Below are positions 46,787 to 55,182 of a DNA stretch of 64,000 nt, piece after piece. This DNA comes from CAVQAH01 sp963784195 (GTDB lineage: Bacteria; Acidobacteriota; Vicinamibacteria; Vicinamibacterales; 2-12-FULL-66-21): positions 186,001-250,000 of the forward strand of contig CAWARA010000016.1 of the NCBI GenBank assembly GCA_963784195.1. Direction: 5' to 3'. Position 1 is the stretch's first letter; each line of letters opens with the position of its first letter. The notes below the pieces were generated by a model. It was not told the DNA's origin, searched no databases, and was given only the letters and a program-made list of their open reading frames with translations. Made by a program: the position numbers and the translations under genes.

Positions 46787-48157
46787 ATGCGCTTCATAGT
46801 GGTTGCGTGTTTGTGCGTCGGTCTCACGGCCACCGCATTGAGCCAGGGGCGGCCTCGCGGTTGGGTCTCGATCCGCGAAGTGGCGTCGCCAGCGATGGCG
46901 GAGAGCGCGCAGCCTCAACTGAGTGCTGCGAACGGCGCCGTGATTCTGAGCTGGATCGAAAGAGAGGGTCCAAAGTCGACGCTGAAGTTTGCCGAGCGCA
47001 CGGCCTCGGGGTGGTCGGAGCCGCGGGTGGTGTCGGCGGGCACCGACTGGTTCGTGAACTGGGCGGATGTGCCGTCGGTGATCCGGCTTGGCGATGGCAC
47101 GCTCGCGGCGCACTGGCTGCAGAAGAGCGGGCCCGGAACATACGCGTACGACGTACGTCTGGCGTTTTCCAAGGACCAGGGCAAGACGTGGTCAGCCTCT
47201 GTGACGCCACATCATGACGGAACGAACACCGAACATGGCTTTGCGTCGCTCTTCCAGATGCCGGGCGCGGGGCTCGGATTGGTCTGGCTCGACGGACGCG
47301 CGATGAAAGGCGAACATGCCGGCCACGGCAGTGGCGACATGTCTCTTCGCTTCACGTCGTTTGGAAACGACGGCAAGCAAGGAGCCGAGGTCCCGCTCGA
47401 CGTCCGGGTCTGCGAGTGTTGTCCGACGAGCGCGGTGGCGACCTCCGACGGCGTGATCGCCGCATTCCGCGACCGGAGCCCGGAAGAAGTGCGCGATATC
47501 GCGATCGCCCGCCTCGAGGGTGGCAAATGGACGCAGCCGGTGCCGCTGCATCAGGATGGGTGGAAGGTGCCTGCGTGCCCCGTCAACGGTCCCGTCCTCA
47601 GCGCGCGCGGATCGAACGTGGCTGCGGCGTGGTTCACGGTTCAGAACGACGAGGGCCGCTCGTTCGTGGCGTTTTCGAAAGACGCAGGACGGACGTTCGG
47701 TCCGCCGATCCGCCTCGACGACGTGGCGTCGCTCGGACGCGTGGATATCGAGCTGCTGCCTGATGGCTCGGCGGCTGCGTCGTGGATCGAGGTCGACCAG
47801 GATCGCGCGCAGTTTCGCGTCCGGCACGTCGAGCCGTCCGGAAAGAAGTCCGCGCCAATCAGCGTTGCCGGCATCGAGAACGGACGAACCAGCGGCTATC
47901 CGCGGCTGGCATTCGCGAACAACGAATTGATCTTTGCCTGGACCGCCCGCCAGGGAACGCTCCGGGTCATGACGGCCGCCGCAAAGATGAAGGAGTTCGG
48001 AGGGTTCACGACGAGGGTTCACGACGAGGGTTCACTTGAAGACGGTCGAAGGGTGCTTGAAGCTGGAGCTGGGATGACAGACAGCGGTCAACTTTCCCGA
48101 ATTCGTCCGGTCCGGATGACGACTTGCGGGTCCTCGAGGCCATCTTGGGAATGGTGA
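46787..48157 (+). CDS. Secreted BNR/sialidase-like beta-propeller protein
   Basis: A 456-residue exported protein with a signal peptide (about 1-20, TATALSQ). Asp-box-type repeats SKDQGKTW and SKDAGRTF are the hallmark of sialidase-like propellers. A conserved VCECCPTS cluster occurs about residue 207 and CPVNGP later. Sialidase catalytic arginines are not evident, so it is probably not a sialidase; the cysteine cluster might bind metal, and the gene neighbours the copper operon on the opposite strand. The last 50 residues (from GGFTTRVHDEG) are encoded by a 13-bp repeat array and following sequence; the natural domain probably ends at about AAAKMKEF. Confidence 0.82.
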   Translation: MRFIVVACLCVGLTATALSQGRPRGWVSIREVASPAMAESAQPQLSAANGAVILSWIEREGPKSTLKFAERTASGWSEPRVVSAGTDWFVNWADVPSVIRLGDGTLAAHWLQKSGPGTYAYDVRLAFSKDQGKTWSASVTPHHDGTNTEHGFASLFQMPGAGLGLVWLDGRAMKGEHAGHGSGDMSLRFTSFGNDGKQGAEVPLDVRVCECCPTSAVATSDGVIAAFRDRSPEEVRDIAIARLEGGKWTQPVPLHQDGWKVPACPVNGPVLSARGSNVAAAWFTVQNDEGRSFVAFSKDAGRTFGPPIRLDDVASLGRVDIELLPDGSAAASWIEVDQDRAQFRVRHVEPSGKKSAPISVAGIENGRTSGYPRLAFANNELIFAWTARQGTLRVMTAAAKMKEFGGFTTRVHDEGSLEDGRRVLEAGAGMTDSGQLSRIRPVRMTTCGSSRPSWEW

Positions 48158-48420
48158 CCAGTTGGTGATTCCCAGGTCCTGGTTACCGAGCGCCCTAACG
48201 GGTTCGTATTACCGGGATCGGCGCATGACGTCGGTTCAATCGGGGGGTCCAACGGGCTCACACGCGTTCACGGGCGCCGGTCCTGGGAACCTTCGTGGTG
48301 AACCGCCGTCGTGAACCCTCGTCCGTGAACCCCCGTCGTGAACCTTCGTCGTGAACCCCCGTCGTGAACCCTCGTCGTGAACCGTCGTGATGAACCCTCG
48401 TCTTGAACCCTCGTCTTGAA
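48003..48420. repeat. 13-bp tandem array (GTGAACCCTCGTC type) in inverted halves
   Basis: Units of agggttcacgacg at 48003-48035 lie inside the 3' end of the BNR gene. At 48277-48418 about ten units of the complementary type (gtgaaccctcgtc with variants) run up to the ridA start region. The two sides are complementary and could pair. The stretch 48158-48438 contains no gene. Confidence 0.75.
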
Positions 48421-48438
48421 CTGCCATAGCATCGGCGG

Positions 48439-48840
48439 ATGCACACATCCGCGCCGCTCACTCCTGTCACTGCAACCGGGCTCCCGACTCCTGTCGGTCC
48501 CTATTCCCCTGGTATGGTCGTTGGAAACCTGGTGTTCGTGTCAGGTCAGGCAGGCCGCGACCCAAGCTCAGGTACGCTGGCCGCCGATGTCGAAGCCCAG
48601 ACCGAACAGGCACTGCGCAACATCACGACAATCCTCAACGCCGCGGGCTCCAGCCTGGAACACGTGGTTCGCTGCGGCGTATTCCTGGTAGACATGAAAG
48701 AGTTCCCGAAGATGAACGAGGTCTACGCGCGGATGTTCGGCGCGCATCGCCCGGCACGCACAACGGTCGAGGTCTCGGGGCTGCCGGGTGCCGGACTGCG
48801 CGTGGAAATCGACGCCGTCGCCGTCATCCCGAACCGCTGA
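48439..48840 (+). CDS. ridA: RidA-family enamine/imine deaminase
   Basis: A 133-residue trimeric YjgF/YER057c/UK114-family protein that hydrolyses reactive enamines and imines formed by PLP enzymes. Signature elements: PVGPYSPGMVVGNLVFVSGQ, ALRNITTILNAAGSSLEHVV, and the active-site Arg107 in HRPARTTVEVSGLP. Length and motifs are typical, and there is no signal peptide. It is followed 65 bases later by a methyltransferase and the ornithine-cyclodeaminase-like gene; the latter also handles imines, so the grouping may be functional. Confidence 0.95.
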   Translation: MHTSAPLTPVTATGLPTPVGPYSPGMVVGNLVFVSGQAGRDPSSGTLAADVEAQTEQALRNITTILNAAGSSLEHVVRCGVFLVDMKEFPKMNEVYARMFGAHRPARTTVEVSGLPGAGLRVEIDAVAVIPNR

Positions 48841-48905
48841 AACGTCTGGGCGGATCCGATCCGCGGTAAACCTTGATCGCGCTTCTGCCGTCAGAGAGGC
48901 AGCGC

Positions 48906-49544
48906 ATGGATCACACACGCGAGTACTTCGATCAGGTCGCCGACAAGTGGGACGACATGCGCAAGACCTTCTTTGGCGAGGGGGTCCGGCAGGCCGCGGT
49001 TCAGGCGGCCGGCGTGCGTCCGGGCTTCGTGGTGGCCGACATCGGCACCGGCACAGGCTTCATCGCCGAAGCCGCGCTCGATGCAGGCGCGACCGTGATC
49101 GGCGTCGACAACTCCGACGGCATGCTCGCCAGAGTGTCGGAGCGGTTTCGCGGCCGGCCGTTCGAACCACGTCGCGGCGAAACCGATGGTCTGCCCCTGA
49201 AGGATGGCGAAGCGGACGCCGTGCTCGCGAACATGGTCCTGCACCATGCGCCCGATCCCGCCGCGGCAATCAAGGAGATGTCCCGCGCGTTGAAACCAGG
49301 CGGCACCCTCGTCATCACCGACGCCGACTCGCACACGCACGAATGGTTGCGAATCGAACAGCACGATCGCTGGCTGGGGTTCGACCGCGGCGCGGTCGCT
49401 GACTGGTTCCGCGCGGCGGGGCTCGACGACGTGTCGGTCGGCGACACGCACGAGATCTGTTCGCCCACATCCGAATGCGGCACGAAAGCCGCGATCACCA
49501 TCTTTCTTGCGAAGGGTCGAAAGCCCAATCGAGAACCTGCATGA
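48906..49544 (+). CDS. Class I SAM-dependent methyltransferase
   Basis: A 212-residue cytoplasmic methyltransferase of the UbiE/ArsM-like broad family. Motif I is VADIGTGTGFIAEAAL, motif II is VIGVDNSDGML, and the post-motif region includes DAVLANMVLHHAPDP and ALKPGGTLVITDAD. ATG 48906 is followed by HTREYFDQVADKWDDM, the usual N-terminus; the upstream extension is not conserved. The stop overlaps the start of the ornithine-cyclodeaminase-like gene (ATGA). Substrate unknown. Confidence 0.9.
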   Translation: MDHTREYFDQVADKWDDMRKTFFGEGVRQAAVQAAGVRPGFVVADIGTGTGFIAEAALDAGATVIGVDNSDGMLARVSERFRGRPFEPRRGETDGLPLKDGEADAVLANMVLHHAPDPAAAIKEMSRALKPGGTLVITDADSHTHEWLRIEQHDRWLGFDRGAVADWFRAAGLDDVSVGDTHEICSPTSECGTKAAITIFLAKGRKPNREPA

Positions 49545-50512
49545 TCCCCATCATCGAGGAATCGGCGCTGCGTGCGGCGGTGACACCCGAGCGCGCCGTC
49601 GCTGTGATGCGCGAGGCGTTTCGCGCCGACGGCGAAGGACGCACCCGGGTACCGGCTGTGATCAACCTCGACATTCCATCGGCGCGCGGGGAATTTCACG
49701 TCAAGACCGCCTACATCGAGGGTGTCCCGCACGTCGCCGTGAAGGTCGCGTCCGGGTTCTTCGACAACCCGGCAAAGGGACTTCCCAGCGGCTCTGGCCT
49801 GATGACGCTGTTCGACGCGGCGACCGGGCTGCCGACGGCACTCTTGCTCGACAACGGCTTCCTGACCGACATCCGGACCGCGGCCGCTGGCGCGCTTGCG
49901 GCCGACCTGCTCGCACGGCAGTTCATCCAGATCGTCGGCGTCATCGGATCGGGCGTGCAGGCGAGGCAGCAGGTCCGATGCCTGGCGACGGTCAGGCGAT
50001 TCCACCGTGTCATCGCGTGGAGCCCTAATCGCTCGAATCTCGAGCGGTACTGTGCGGAGATGTCGGCAGAAGGCTTCGAGGCGGTTGCCGCGCCATCAGC
50101 TGAAGACGTCTGCCGATCGGCCGACGTGCTGATCACGGCGACACCATCGCGGAAAGCGCTGGTGTCTGCCGAGTGGTTGAAAGAGGGCGTGCACGTCACC
50201 GCGCTCGGCTCGGACTCACCTGGCAAACAGGAACTGATGGCTGAATGCCTGGACTCGGCGGACCTCGTCGTGGTCGATCGGTTCGCGCAGTGTGCCGCGT
50301 TCGGCGAGCTGAAACATGCACTGGATGCCGGGCTGCTCACGCGCAATGACGTGCATGCGGAGCTGGGCGCGATCGTCGCCGGTCGCAAACCGGGGCGGAC
50401 GGCTGATCGCGAGATCACGATTGCCGATCTTACCGGTGTGGGTTTTCAGGACACCGCGATCGCCAGCGCGGCGCTCGCCTGGGTGCAGGGCGCCTTCGTC
50501 AGCGCCGTCTGA
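49541..50512 (+). CDS. Ornithine cyclodeaminase/mu-crystallin family protein
   Basis: A 323-residue NAD(P)-dependent enzyme. Family blocks: FHVKTAYIEGVPHVAVKVASGF, GLPTALLLDNGFLTDIRTAAAG, the nucleotide-binding GVIGSGVQARQQVRCL, and HVTALGSDSPGKQEL. Members include ornithine cyclodeaminase, ketimine reductase and alanine or N-alkyl-amino-acid dehydrogenases; which reaction applies cannot be told. ATG 49541 overlaps the methyltransferase stop. Proximity to ridA suggests imine or ketimine chemistry. Confidence 0.92.
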   Translation: MIPIIEESALRAAVTPERAVAVMREAFRADGEGRTRVPAVINLDIPSARGEFHVKTAYIEGVPHVAVKVASGFFDNPAKGLPSGSGLMTLFDAATGLPTALLLDNGFLTDIRTAAAGALAADLLARQFIQIVGVIGSGVQARQQVRCLATVRRFHRVIAWSPNRSNLERYCAEMSAEGFEAVAAPSAEDVCRSADVLITATPSRKALVSAEWLKEGVHVTALGSDSPGKQELMAECLDSADLVVVDRFAQCAAFGELKHALDAGLLTRNDVHAELGAIVAGRKPGRTADREITIADLTGVGFQDTAIASAALAWVQGAFVSAV

Positions 50513-50564
50513 CGCAGTTCCTAGCTTGATATGGCCTGACACTAGAAGCTATCTCATGAACCGA

Positions 50565-50680
50565 CCGCTCGTTCCAAGGTGCGAGCGAGCCGTGCGAGCG
50601 AGCCACGCGAGCGGAGCGCGCCGGCGAAGCGGCGCGCGAGAGCGCGTGCAGGGGAGTCCGAGGGGCGAAGCCCCTCGGAT
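50565..50680. repeat. GC-rich GAGCGAGCC repeats ending in a strong hairpin
   Basis: The sequence before truA holds repeated gcgagcgagccgtgcgagc units and cgccggcgaagcggcgcgcg, then a perfect 9-bp stem ccgaggggc (50658-50666) / gcccctcgg (50670-50678) with loop GAA. No T-tract follows, so it is not a classical terminator. The gap 50513-50701 has no gene. Confidence 0.6.
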
Positions 50681-50701
50681 AAGACTGGTCCATACTGGTG
50701 C

Positions 50702-51499
50702 ATGCCGCGCTTCAGGCTCCTGATCGAGTACGCAGGGACTCGATACAGTGGCTGGCAGATCCAGAAGAACGCTCGCACGGTCCAGGGTGAGATCGATCGG
50801 GCGATACGTGAGATCAGCCGGCGCCAGGACTTCGAGCTGTATGGGTCCGGGCGCACCGATGCCGGCGTCCACGCGTTGGCGCAAGTAGCGCACCTCGAGC
50901 TGTACACATCGCTCGCGCCAGAACCGCTGCGGCGCCAGATCAACGACGAGCTGCCGGCCGACATTCACATCCGATCGATTGCGAAAGTGCCGCATCGCTT
51001 CCACGCGCGGCACGATGCGGTCTCGCGCTCCTACCTCTATCAAATCTCCCGTCGTCGCACCGCATTCGCCAAGCCGTTTGTCTGGTGGGTCCGCGAACCG
51101 CTGAACGTGACGGCCATGCGCGAGGCGAGCGCCGCGTTTGCAGGCATGCGCGACTTCGCGTCGTTCACCGACGACGACCCGCGTGACAAGTCGACGCGCG
51201 TGCTCGTCGACGGCATCGAGATTGTCGAGATCGATGCGCTGATCCTGATTCGCATCCGCGGCTCGCACTTTCTGTGGAAGATGGTGCGACGGATCGTTGG
51301 TGTGCTGGCGGCGATCGGCCGCGGCGAGCTCGACGTCCCGGATGCCGGAGCATTTCTCGCCGATGAATCGCCAAAACCGGGTGTGACGCCGGCAGCGCTG
51401 ACAGCGCCGGCGGCCGGGCTGTTCCTGGAAGGCGTCTACTACGAGGGGGAAAAAGGACCGGGGCCGGTGCAGCCGGTGACGCCGATTGCCTGCCCTTGA
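50702..51499 (+). CDS. truA: tRNA pseudouridine synthase A
   Basis: A 265-residue enzyme that converts uridines 38-40 of the tRNA anticodon stem-loop to pseudouridine. Catalytic Asp53 lies in the conserved GSGRTDAGVHA. Other blocks: YAGTRYSGWQ, FHARHDAVSRSYLY, DFASFTDDD and SHFLWKMVRRIVG. ATG 50702 begins the conserved PRFRLLIEYAG; upstream in-frame codons translate a repeat and are rejected. Length matches the family. It is a conserved housekeeping gene, here flanked by dispersed repeats on both sides. Confidence 0.96.
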   Translation: MPRFRLLIEYAGTRYSGWQIQKNARTVQGEIDRAIREISRRQDFELYGSGRTDAGVHALAQVAHLELYTSLAPEPLRRQINDELPADIHIRSIAKVPHRFHARHDAVSRSYLYQISRRRTAFAKPFVWWVREPLNVTAMREASAAFAGMRDFASFTDDDPRDKSTRVLVDGIEIVEIDALILIRIRGSHFLWKMVRRIVGVLAAIGRGELDVPDAGAFLADESPKPGVTPAALTAPAAGLFLEGVYYEGEKGPGPVQPVTPIACP

Positions 51500-51529
51500 T
51501 GCCTGATTGCGGATCGATCTGGGCTATCG

Positions 51530-51562
51530 GGATGGTCCGGCTAAAGCCGGACGCTACGGGAG
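51530..51562. repeat. Dispersed hairpin repeat (reads VRLKPDAT)
   Basis: GTCCGGCT (51535-51542) and AGCCGGAC (51545-51552) form a tight stem followed by gctacgggag. The plus frame reads MVRLKPDATG. From memory, this short element is abundant in Vicinamibacteria genomes; only one copy is seen in this window. Confidence 0.6.
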
Positions 51563-51629
51563 TATGCGAGCGGCGCGGGCGAGCGACCCGCGCCGTGCGG
51601 TCCTGTAAGGCACCGTGCAGTTCGGTAAT

Positions 51630-52181
51630 CTACTTTTTCTTGACGCCGAGCGCCTCGAGCTTCTTGACGATGTCCTCGCCCGCGGTCTTGACGCTGATCT
51701 TTTTGTCGATGTCGAGGATTTTGCCGTCAGGCCCGATGTAGAACGTCCAGCGGGAAGCAAACCCGGAGGCGCCGAGCACGCCGTAGGCGGTGGCGACTTT
51801 CTTTTCCGGGTCGCTCAGAATTGGATAGTCCGCTTCGGTTTCCACCGCGAACTTTTTATTGGTTTCAGCATCATCCACGCTGGCCGCGAAGTGGACGATA
51901 TCGAACGCGCGGAGTGCGTCGCCGCTCGCACGGAGCGACTTGCATTCCATCGTTCATCCACCGGTGAACGCTTTGGGGAACCAGGCAAGGACGACCGTCT
52001 TCCCCTTGTAATCGGCGAGTCGATGGACCTTGCCATCAGACCCTTGAAGCGCAAATGCGGGCGCCTGATCCCCTATTTTCAGCTCCACACTCTCCTGCGC
52101 CGGTCGCCCGGCCCCCGACGCCACCGTCACCAACGCGCCACAGATGGCGCTGACGGTGGCCAGTATCGACCGTAGTTTCAT
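51630..52181 (-). CDS. Exported peroxiredoxin with selenocysteine (in-frame UGA at position 76)
   Basis: A 183-residue AhpC/TSA-type peroxiredoxin that should reduce peroxides using thiols. ATG 52181 starts a signal peptide (ILATVSAICGALVTVASG). The thioredoxin fold follows: KIGDQAPAFALQGSDGK, TVVLAWFPKAFTGG, then codon 76 is TGA (51954-51956), then TMECKSLRASGDAL. The frame stays open to LEALGVKKK and contains DAETNKKFAVE, YPILSDPEKK and WTFYIGPDGKIL. Position 76 is exactly where the peroxidatic cysteine sits in the family (FTGGC-T). Cys80 could resolve the oxidised selenol. Standard gene calling would give a 75-residue stump and a 106-residue piece from ATG 51950. A SECIS-like hairpin follows the UGA. 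Downstream of MBL and Kef-type genes on the same strand. Simple nonsense mutation is the alternative. Confidence 0.85.
51921..51939 (-). promoter_or_regulatory. Bacterial SECIS-like stem-loop
   Basis: On the coding strand, 15-33 bases after the UGA, gucgcuc pairs with gagcggc (7 pairs, one G-U) around the loop CGUGC. The loop has a G among its first two bases and starts 22 bases after the UGA, in the range described for SelB-binding bacterial SECIS elements. Folding was done by eye. Confidence 0.65.
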
Positions 52182-52201
52182 GCAACACCTCAGTCAGACA
52201 T

Positions 52202-52262
52202 TATGGCAGCACTTGCGCACTTGCGCACTGCGCACTTGCGCACTTGCGCACCTGCGCACTTT
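52202..52262. repeat. GCGCACTT repeat array
   Basis: Units gcacttgcgcacttgcgcac, with shortened gcgcac variants, repeat about seven times in the gap between the MBL gene and the peroxiredoxin gene. The same vocabulary occurs at 30038-30110. Confidence 0.7.
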
Positions 52263-53069
52263 CAAAGCTGAAACGCATCCCCCTCGCTGGCCGTTTCAGT
52301 GGCGCCGAAGATCCGCCGCGCATCGGTGCACACGCGCACGAGTTCCTGGTCGGTGCGTCCTGGTTTGTGGTGAAACAGGTAGAGGCCGCCAATGTTGTGT
52401 TGGGCAGCGAACTCGGCACCGCTCCGCCAGTCGCTGTGCCCCCAGCCGCGGTGGCGTGGAATCTCATCGGGCGTGAAATGCGCGTCGATGATCAGCGCCG
52501 CAGCGTCCTTGACGAACTCGCCGAGCGGTTCGTCGTAGTCCGGGTCGCCGAATTCGTGATCGGTTGCGTATACCACGTCACCGAGAATCCCCCTGATGCG
52601 ATAAGCCAGCGCGCCGCCGGGATGGTTCAACGTGATCGCGCTGATCTCGAACGGGCCGATCTTGAATTGCCCCGGATCGATGACCTGTACGGCGGGCCGG
52701 TTCGGCAGGTGGTCGTACGGAACCGGGAAGAACGGCGATCGGAAGATCGTGCTGATCCACTTGGGATCGTGCGATGAGAGCGCAGGGGCGTAGATCGTGG
52801 GTTCCCATCCGGGCTCATAGAGCGCCGTGAAAAACGGAAGTCCCTGAAGATGATCCCAGTGGTAGTGCGTCAGCAACAATGGGATCGGACCGGGCGGTCC
52901 AGGAAAGGGCGCTGCCCGTGCCGACGATCCCGGAACCGGCATCAATGACCAGCTCCGAATTGGTGCGTTCGTCGGTGAGCTGCACGCAGGGCGTGTTGCA
53001 CCCGTGTCCGATTGCGGTTGGCGTTGCCCACGGCACCGAACCACGCACGCCCCAGAACCTCAGCCGCAT
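52262..53069 (-). CDS. MBL-fold metallohydrolase, frameshifted
   Basis: A metallo-beta-lactamase-fold hydrolase of about 268 residues. The N-terminal RLRFWGVRGSVPW and LVIDAGSGIVG lie in one frame from ATG 53069. From about 52922 the frame shifts by one extra base to PFPGPPGPIPLLLTHYHWDH, the zinc motif HxHxDH, followed by DVVYATDHEFGD, IIDAHFTPDE and GWGHSDWRSG histidines. The arrangement resembles the GVRGS-type MBL proteins (RNase Z/PhnP-like group with CNTPCVQL). The 808-nt span fits one inserted base. It follows the Kef-type antiporter by 34 bases and precedes the peroxiredoxin, probably as one operon. Substrate unknown. Confidence 0.83.
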
Positions 53070-53103
53070 GGAATGCTCCTCGCGGCGGATGATAGCGCAA
53101 CCA

Positions 53104-55059
53104 TCAGGCGCCTTCGCTCAACAGCTGACGTGCGAGCAGAACGTCGCTGTCATCTCCAACCATATACAGCACGTCGCCTTCCTGGAGCCGCTCGTCGGGC
53201 GAGAGCGCCGTGAGGTAGCTCGCGCCCCGTTGCAACGCCAGTATCGACGCGCCCGTGCTGGCGCGGAGGTTGATCTCGGTCAGGCTGCGGCCGATGGCCC
53301 ACTTCCCTTCGTCCAGGCGGTAGGTGGAGATGGGCATCTGCTGAATCGCCTCGGGCAGCGACTGCAACATCGCCCGGGGCGCACGCACGGGACGGATGGA
53401 CAACGACTCCCGCCGGAAGACCTCCAGCAGCGTCTCGATGACGTTGCCAGCGACCTCGAGCCGCGACAGCAGCTGCGCGAGCACCTCGAGCGACGCTTCG
53501 AGCTCCTCGGCCACGGCCACCGTGGCCCCTCTGACCAGGAGCATGTCCGCCTCGGCTCGATACCGCGTTCGAACGACGATTGGAATCGTGGGCGATATCA
53601 CGCGAACCGTTTTCACCATGCGTTCCGCGGCGTCGGGATCGCTCAGCATGCTGACGAGCGCCACTGCCTCTTCCAGCCCAGCCGCATGGAGGCTTTCCGG
53701 TGAGGTCGCATCCCCGTAGAAGATGCGCTCGCCCTGGGCCTTCGCGCGCCGGACCGTTGCGCCATTCAGTTCCAGGATCAGGTACGGAACGCCGAGATCG
53801 CGCATCGATCGCGCGACCAGACGGCCCCCGACGCCGAATCCGAGGATGATCACATGGCCCTTCAGGGGCGGGATGCCGCCGGCATCCGGTCGGCTGTCGC
53901 GCGATCGAATCCATGACGCCACTGATGGCGCAACCGCCAGCAGCGATGGCGTCACCACCATCGTCGCCACGCTGGCCCCCAGGAGGGTCTGCCACATCGA
54001 CGGCGGCAGCAGACCGGAGTCCACACCGGCGCGCCCCAGAATGAACGAGAACTCGCCGACCTGCGCGAGACCGATTCCTGCGGTGATGGCCACGCGGGTC
54101 GGGCTCATCGACGCGAGCAGCGATCCAGTCGCCACGGCCGCTTTGCCGACGATGATGGCGATGGCGACGGCCAGCACGATCGGCAGCTGACTGAGCACGG
54201 TCGGCAGATCGATCAACATGCCCAGCGAGATGAAGAACAACCCCGACAGCACATCGCGAATCGGGCGAACCTCCGCGAAGGCCTGATGGCTGAACTCGCT
54301 TTCCGCGAGCATCAGACCGGCGAGAAAGGCGCCGACCGCCATCGATAGGCCGATCTGCGAGCCGAGCCACGCGGTGCCGACACTGGCGACGAGGATGGCA
54401 AGCGGGAACGCTTCGCGGCGCCGGCTGGCGGTCACGAACCTCAGCAGGGCAGGCAGCACGAGGCGGCTCCCGCCCGCCACGGCGGCAATGGCCAGAAGAG
54501 CGCGGGCAAGGGCCATCGGTACCGCGGCCAGCGTCATTTGCCCGGAGAGAATCGGCACGAGCAGCAGGATGAGGACGATCGCCAGGTCCTGGAGGAGGAG
54601 TATGCCGACCGTCACGCGGCCATGTGGCGAGGCCAGTTCATTCCTCTCGGCGAGCCCCTTGAGGACGATTGCCGTGCTCGAGAGCGCAACGAAGAGCCCG
54701 ATGAAGAGCGCGAGCTGAAACGAGACCTTCAGCGTCAACGCAAGCACCACGGCGACGGCGGCCGCGGTGCCGGCGATCTGCAGCGCGCCAGCGGAGAGGA
54801 TGGTGCGCCAGATCTGCCGCATGGCCGCTAGCGAAAAATCCAGCCCGACGGTGAAGAGCAGCAGGACGATGCCGACCTCCGCGAGCATCTCGACTTCTTC
54901 GGGCGTCTTGATCACGCGGATGCCGCTGGGCCCTGCCACCACGCCCGCGATCATCAAGGCCACGATGCCCGGAACCCGCAGGCGGGCGAGCGTGACGAGG
55001 AGAGCCAGGGCAATGGCGTAGGTGACGACGAGATCGGCCAGCAGCGAATGGTCGGGCAT
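53104..55059 (-). CDS. Kef-type monovalent cation:proton antiporter with TrkA domains
   Basis: A 651-residue inner-membrane antiporter. A CPA2 transporter domain with about 12-13 helices (about 5-390; VGIVLLLFTVGLDFSL, FVALSSTAIVLKGLAER, GILLLQDLAIV, GLAQVGEFSFILG) is followed by a TrkA-N/RCK domain (about 395-515; HVIILGFGVGGRLVARSM, GDATSPESL) and a TrkA-C domain (about 560-650; EINLRASTGASILALQRG). It should exchange K+ or Na+ for H+, gated by nucleotide or ligand binding to the RCK domain. The glutathione-site signature of E. coli KefB/KefC is not identifiable. It heads the antiporter-MBL-peroxiredoxin unit, which suggests an oxidative or electrophile stress setting. Confidence 0.92.
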   Translation of the reverse strand: MPDHSLLADLVVTYAIALALLVTLARLRVPGIVALMIAGVVAGPSGIRVIKTPEEVEMLAEVGIVLLLFTVGLDFSLAAMRQIWRTILSAGALQIAGTAAAVAVVLALTLKVSFQLALFIGLFVALSSTAIVLKGLAERNELASPHGRVTVGILLLQDLAIVLILLLVPILSGQMTLAAVPMALARALLAIAAVAGGSRLVLPALLRFVTASRRREAFPLAILVASVGTAWLGSQIGLSMAVGAFLAGLMLAESEFSHQAFAEVRPIRDVLSGLFFISLGMLIDLPTVLSQLPIVLAVAIAIIVGKAAVATGSLLASMSPTRVAITAGIGLAQVGEFSFILGRAGVDSGLLPPSMWQTLLGASVATMVVTPSLLAVAPSVASWIRSRDSRPDAGGIPPLKGHVIILGFGVGGRLVARSMRDLGVPYLILELNGATVRRAKAQGERIFYGDATSPESLHAAGLEEAVALVSMLSDPDAAERMVKTVRVISPTIPIVVRTRYRAEADMLLVRGATVAVAEELEASLEVLAQLLSRLEVAGNVIETLLEVFRRESLSIRPVRAPRAMLQSLPEAIQQMPISTYRLDEGKWAIGRSLTEINLRASTGASILALQRGASYLTALSPDERLQEGDVLYMVGDDSDVLLARQLLSEGA

Positions 55060-55070
55060 CCGTTACAAGA

Positions 55071-55125
55071 TGCTACTACGTGCTTACGTGGTTACGTGCC
55101 GACGTGCTCGACGTGCTATGGCTTG
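55071..55125. repeat. TACGTGC/GACGTGC repeat array
   Basis: Units tactacgtgcttacgtggtt and acgtgccgacgtgctcgacg recur at 7-8-bp intervals in the divergent gap between the antiporter and the amidase genes. Confidence 0.6.
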
Positions 55126-55182
55126 CCATGGTTTCGCGAGGCGGGGCGTCGCCAACGATGTTATAAGACTGTCGTGGCTCGT

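Noticed and set aside
48277..48418. Possible CRISPR array in the GTGAACCCTCGTC repeats
   Set aside because: Repeats are contiguous 13-mers with no unique spacers and no cas genes nearby.
48840..48905. Longer methyltransferase start at 48873
   Set aside because: ATG 48906 begins the conserved N-terminus; the extension is not family-like.
51630..51950. Independent 106-residue protein starting at ATG 51950
   Set aside because: It lacks the first half of the thioredoxin fold, has no ribosome site, and is in frame with the upstream half across a UGA.
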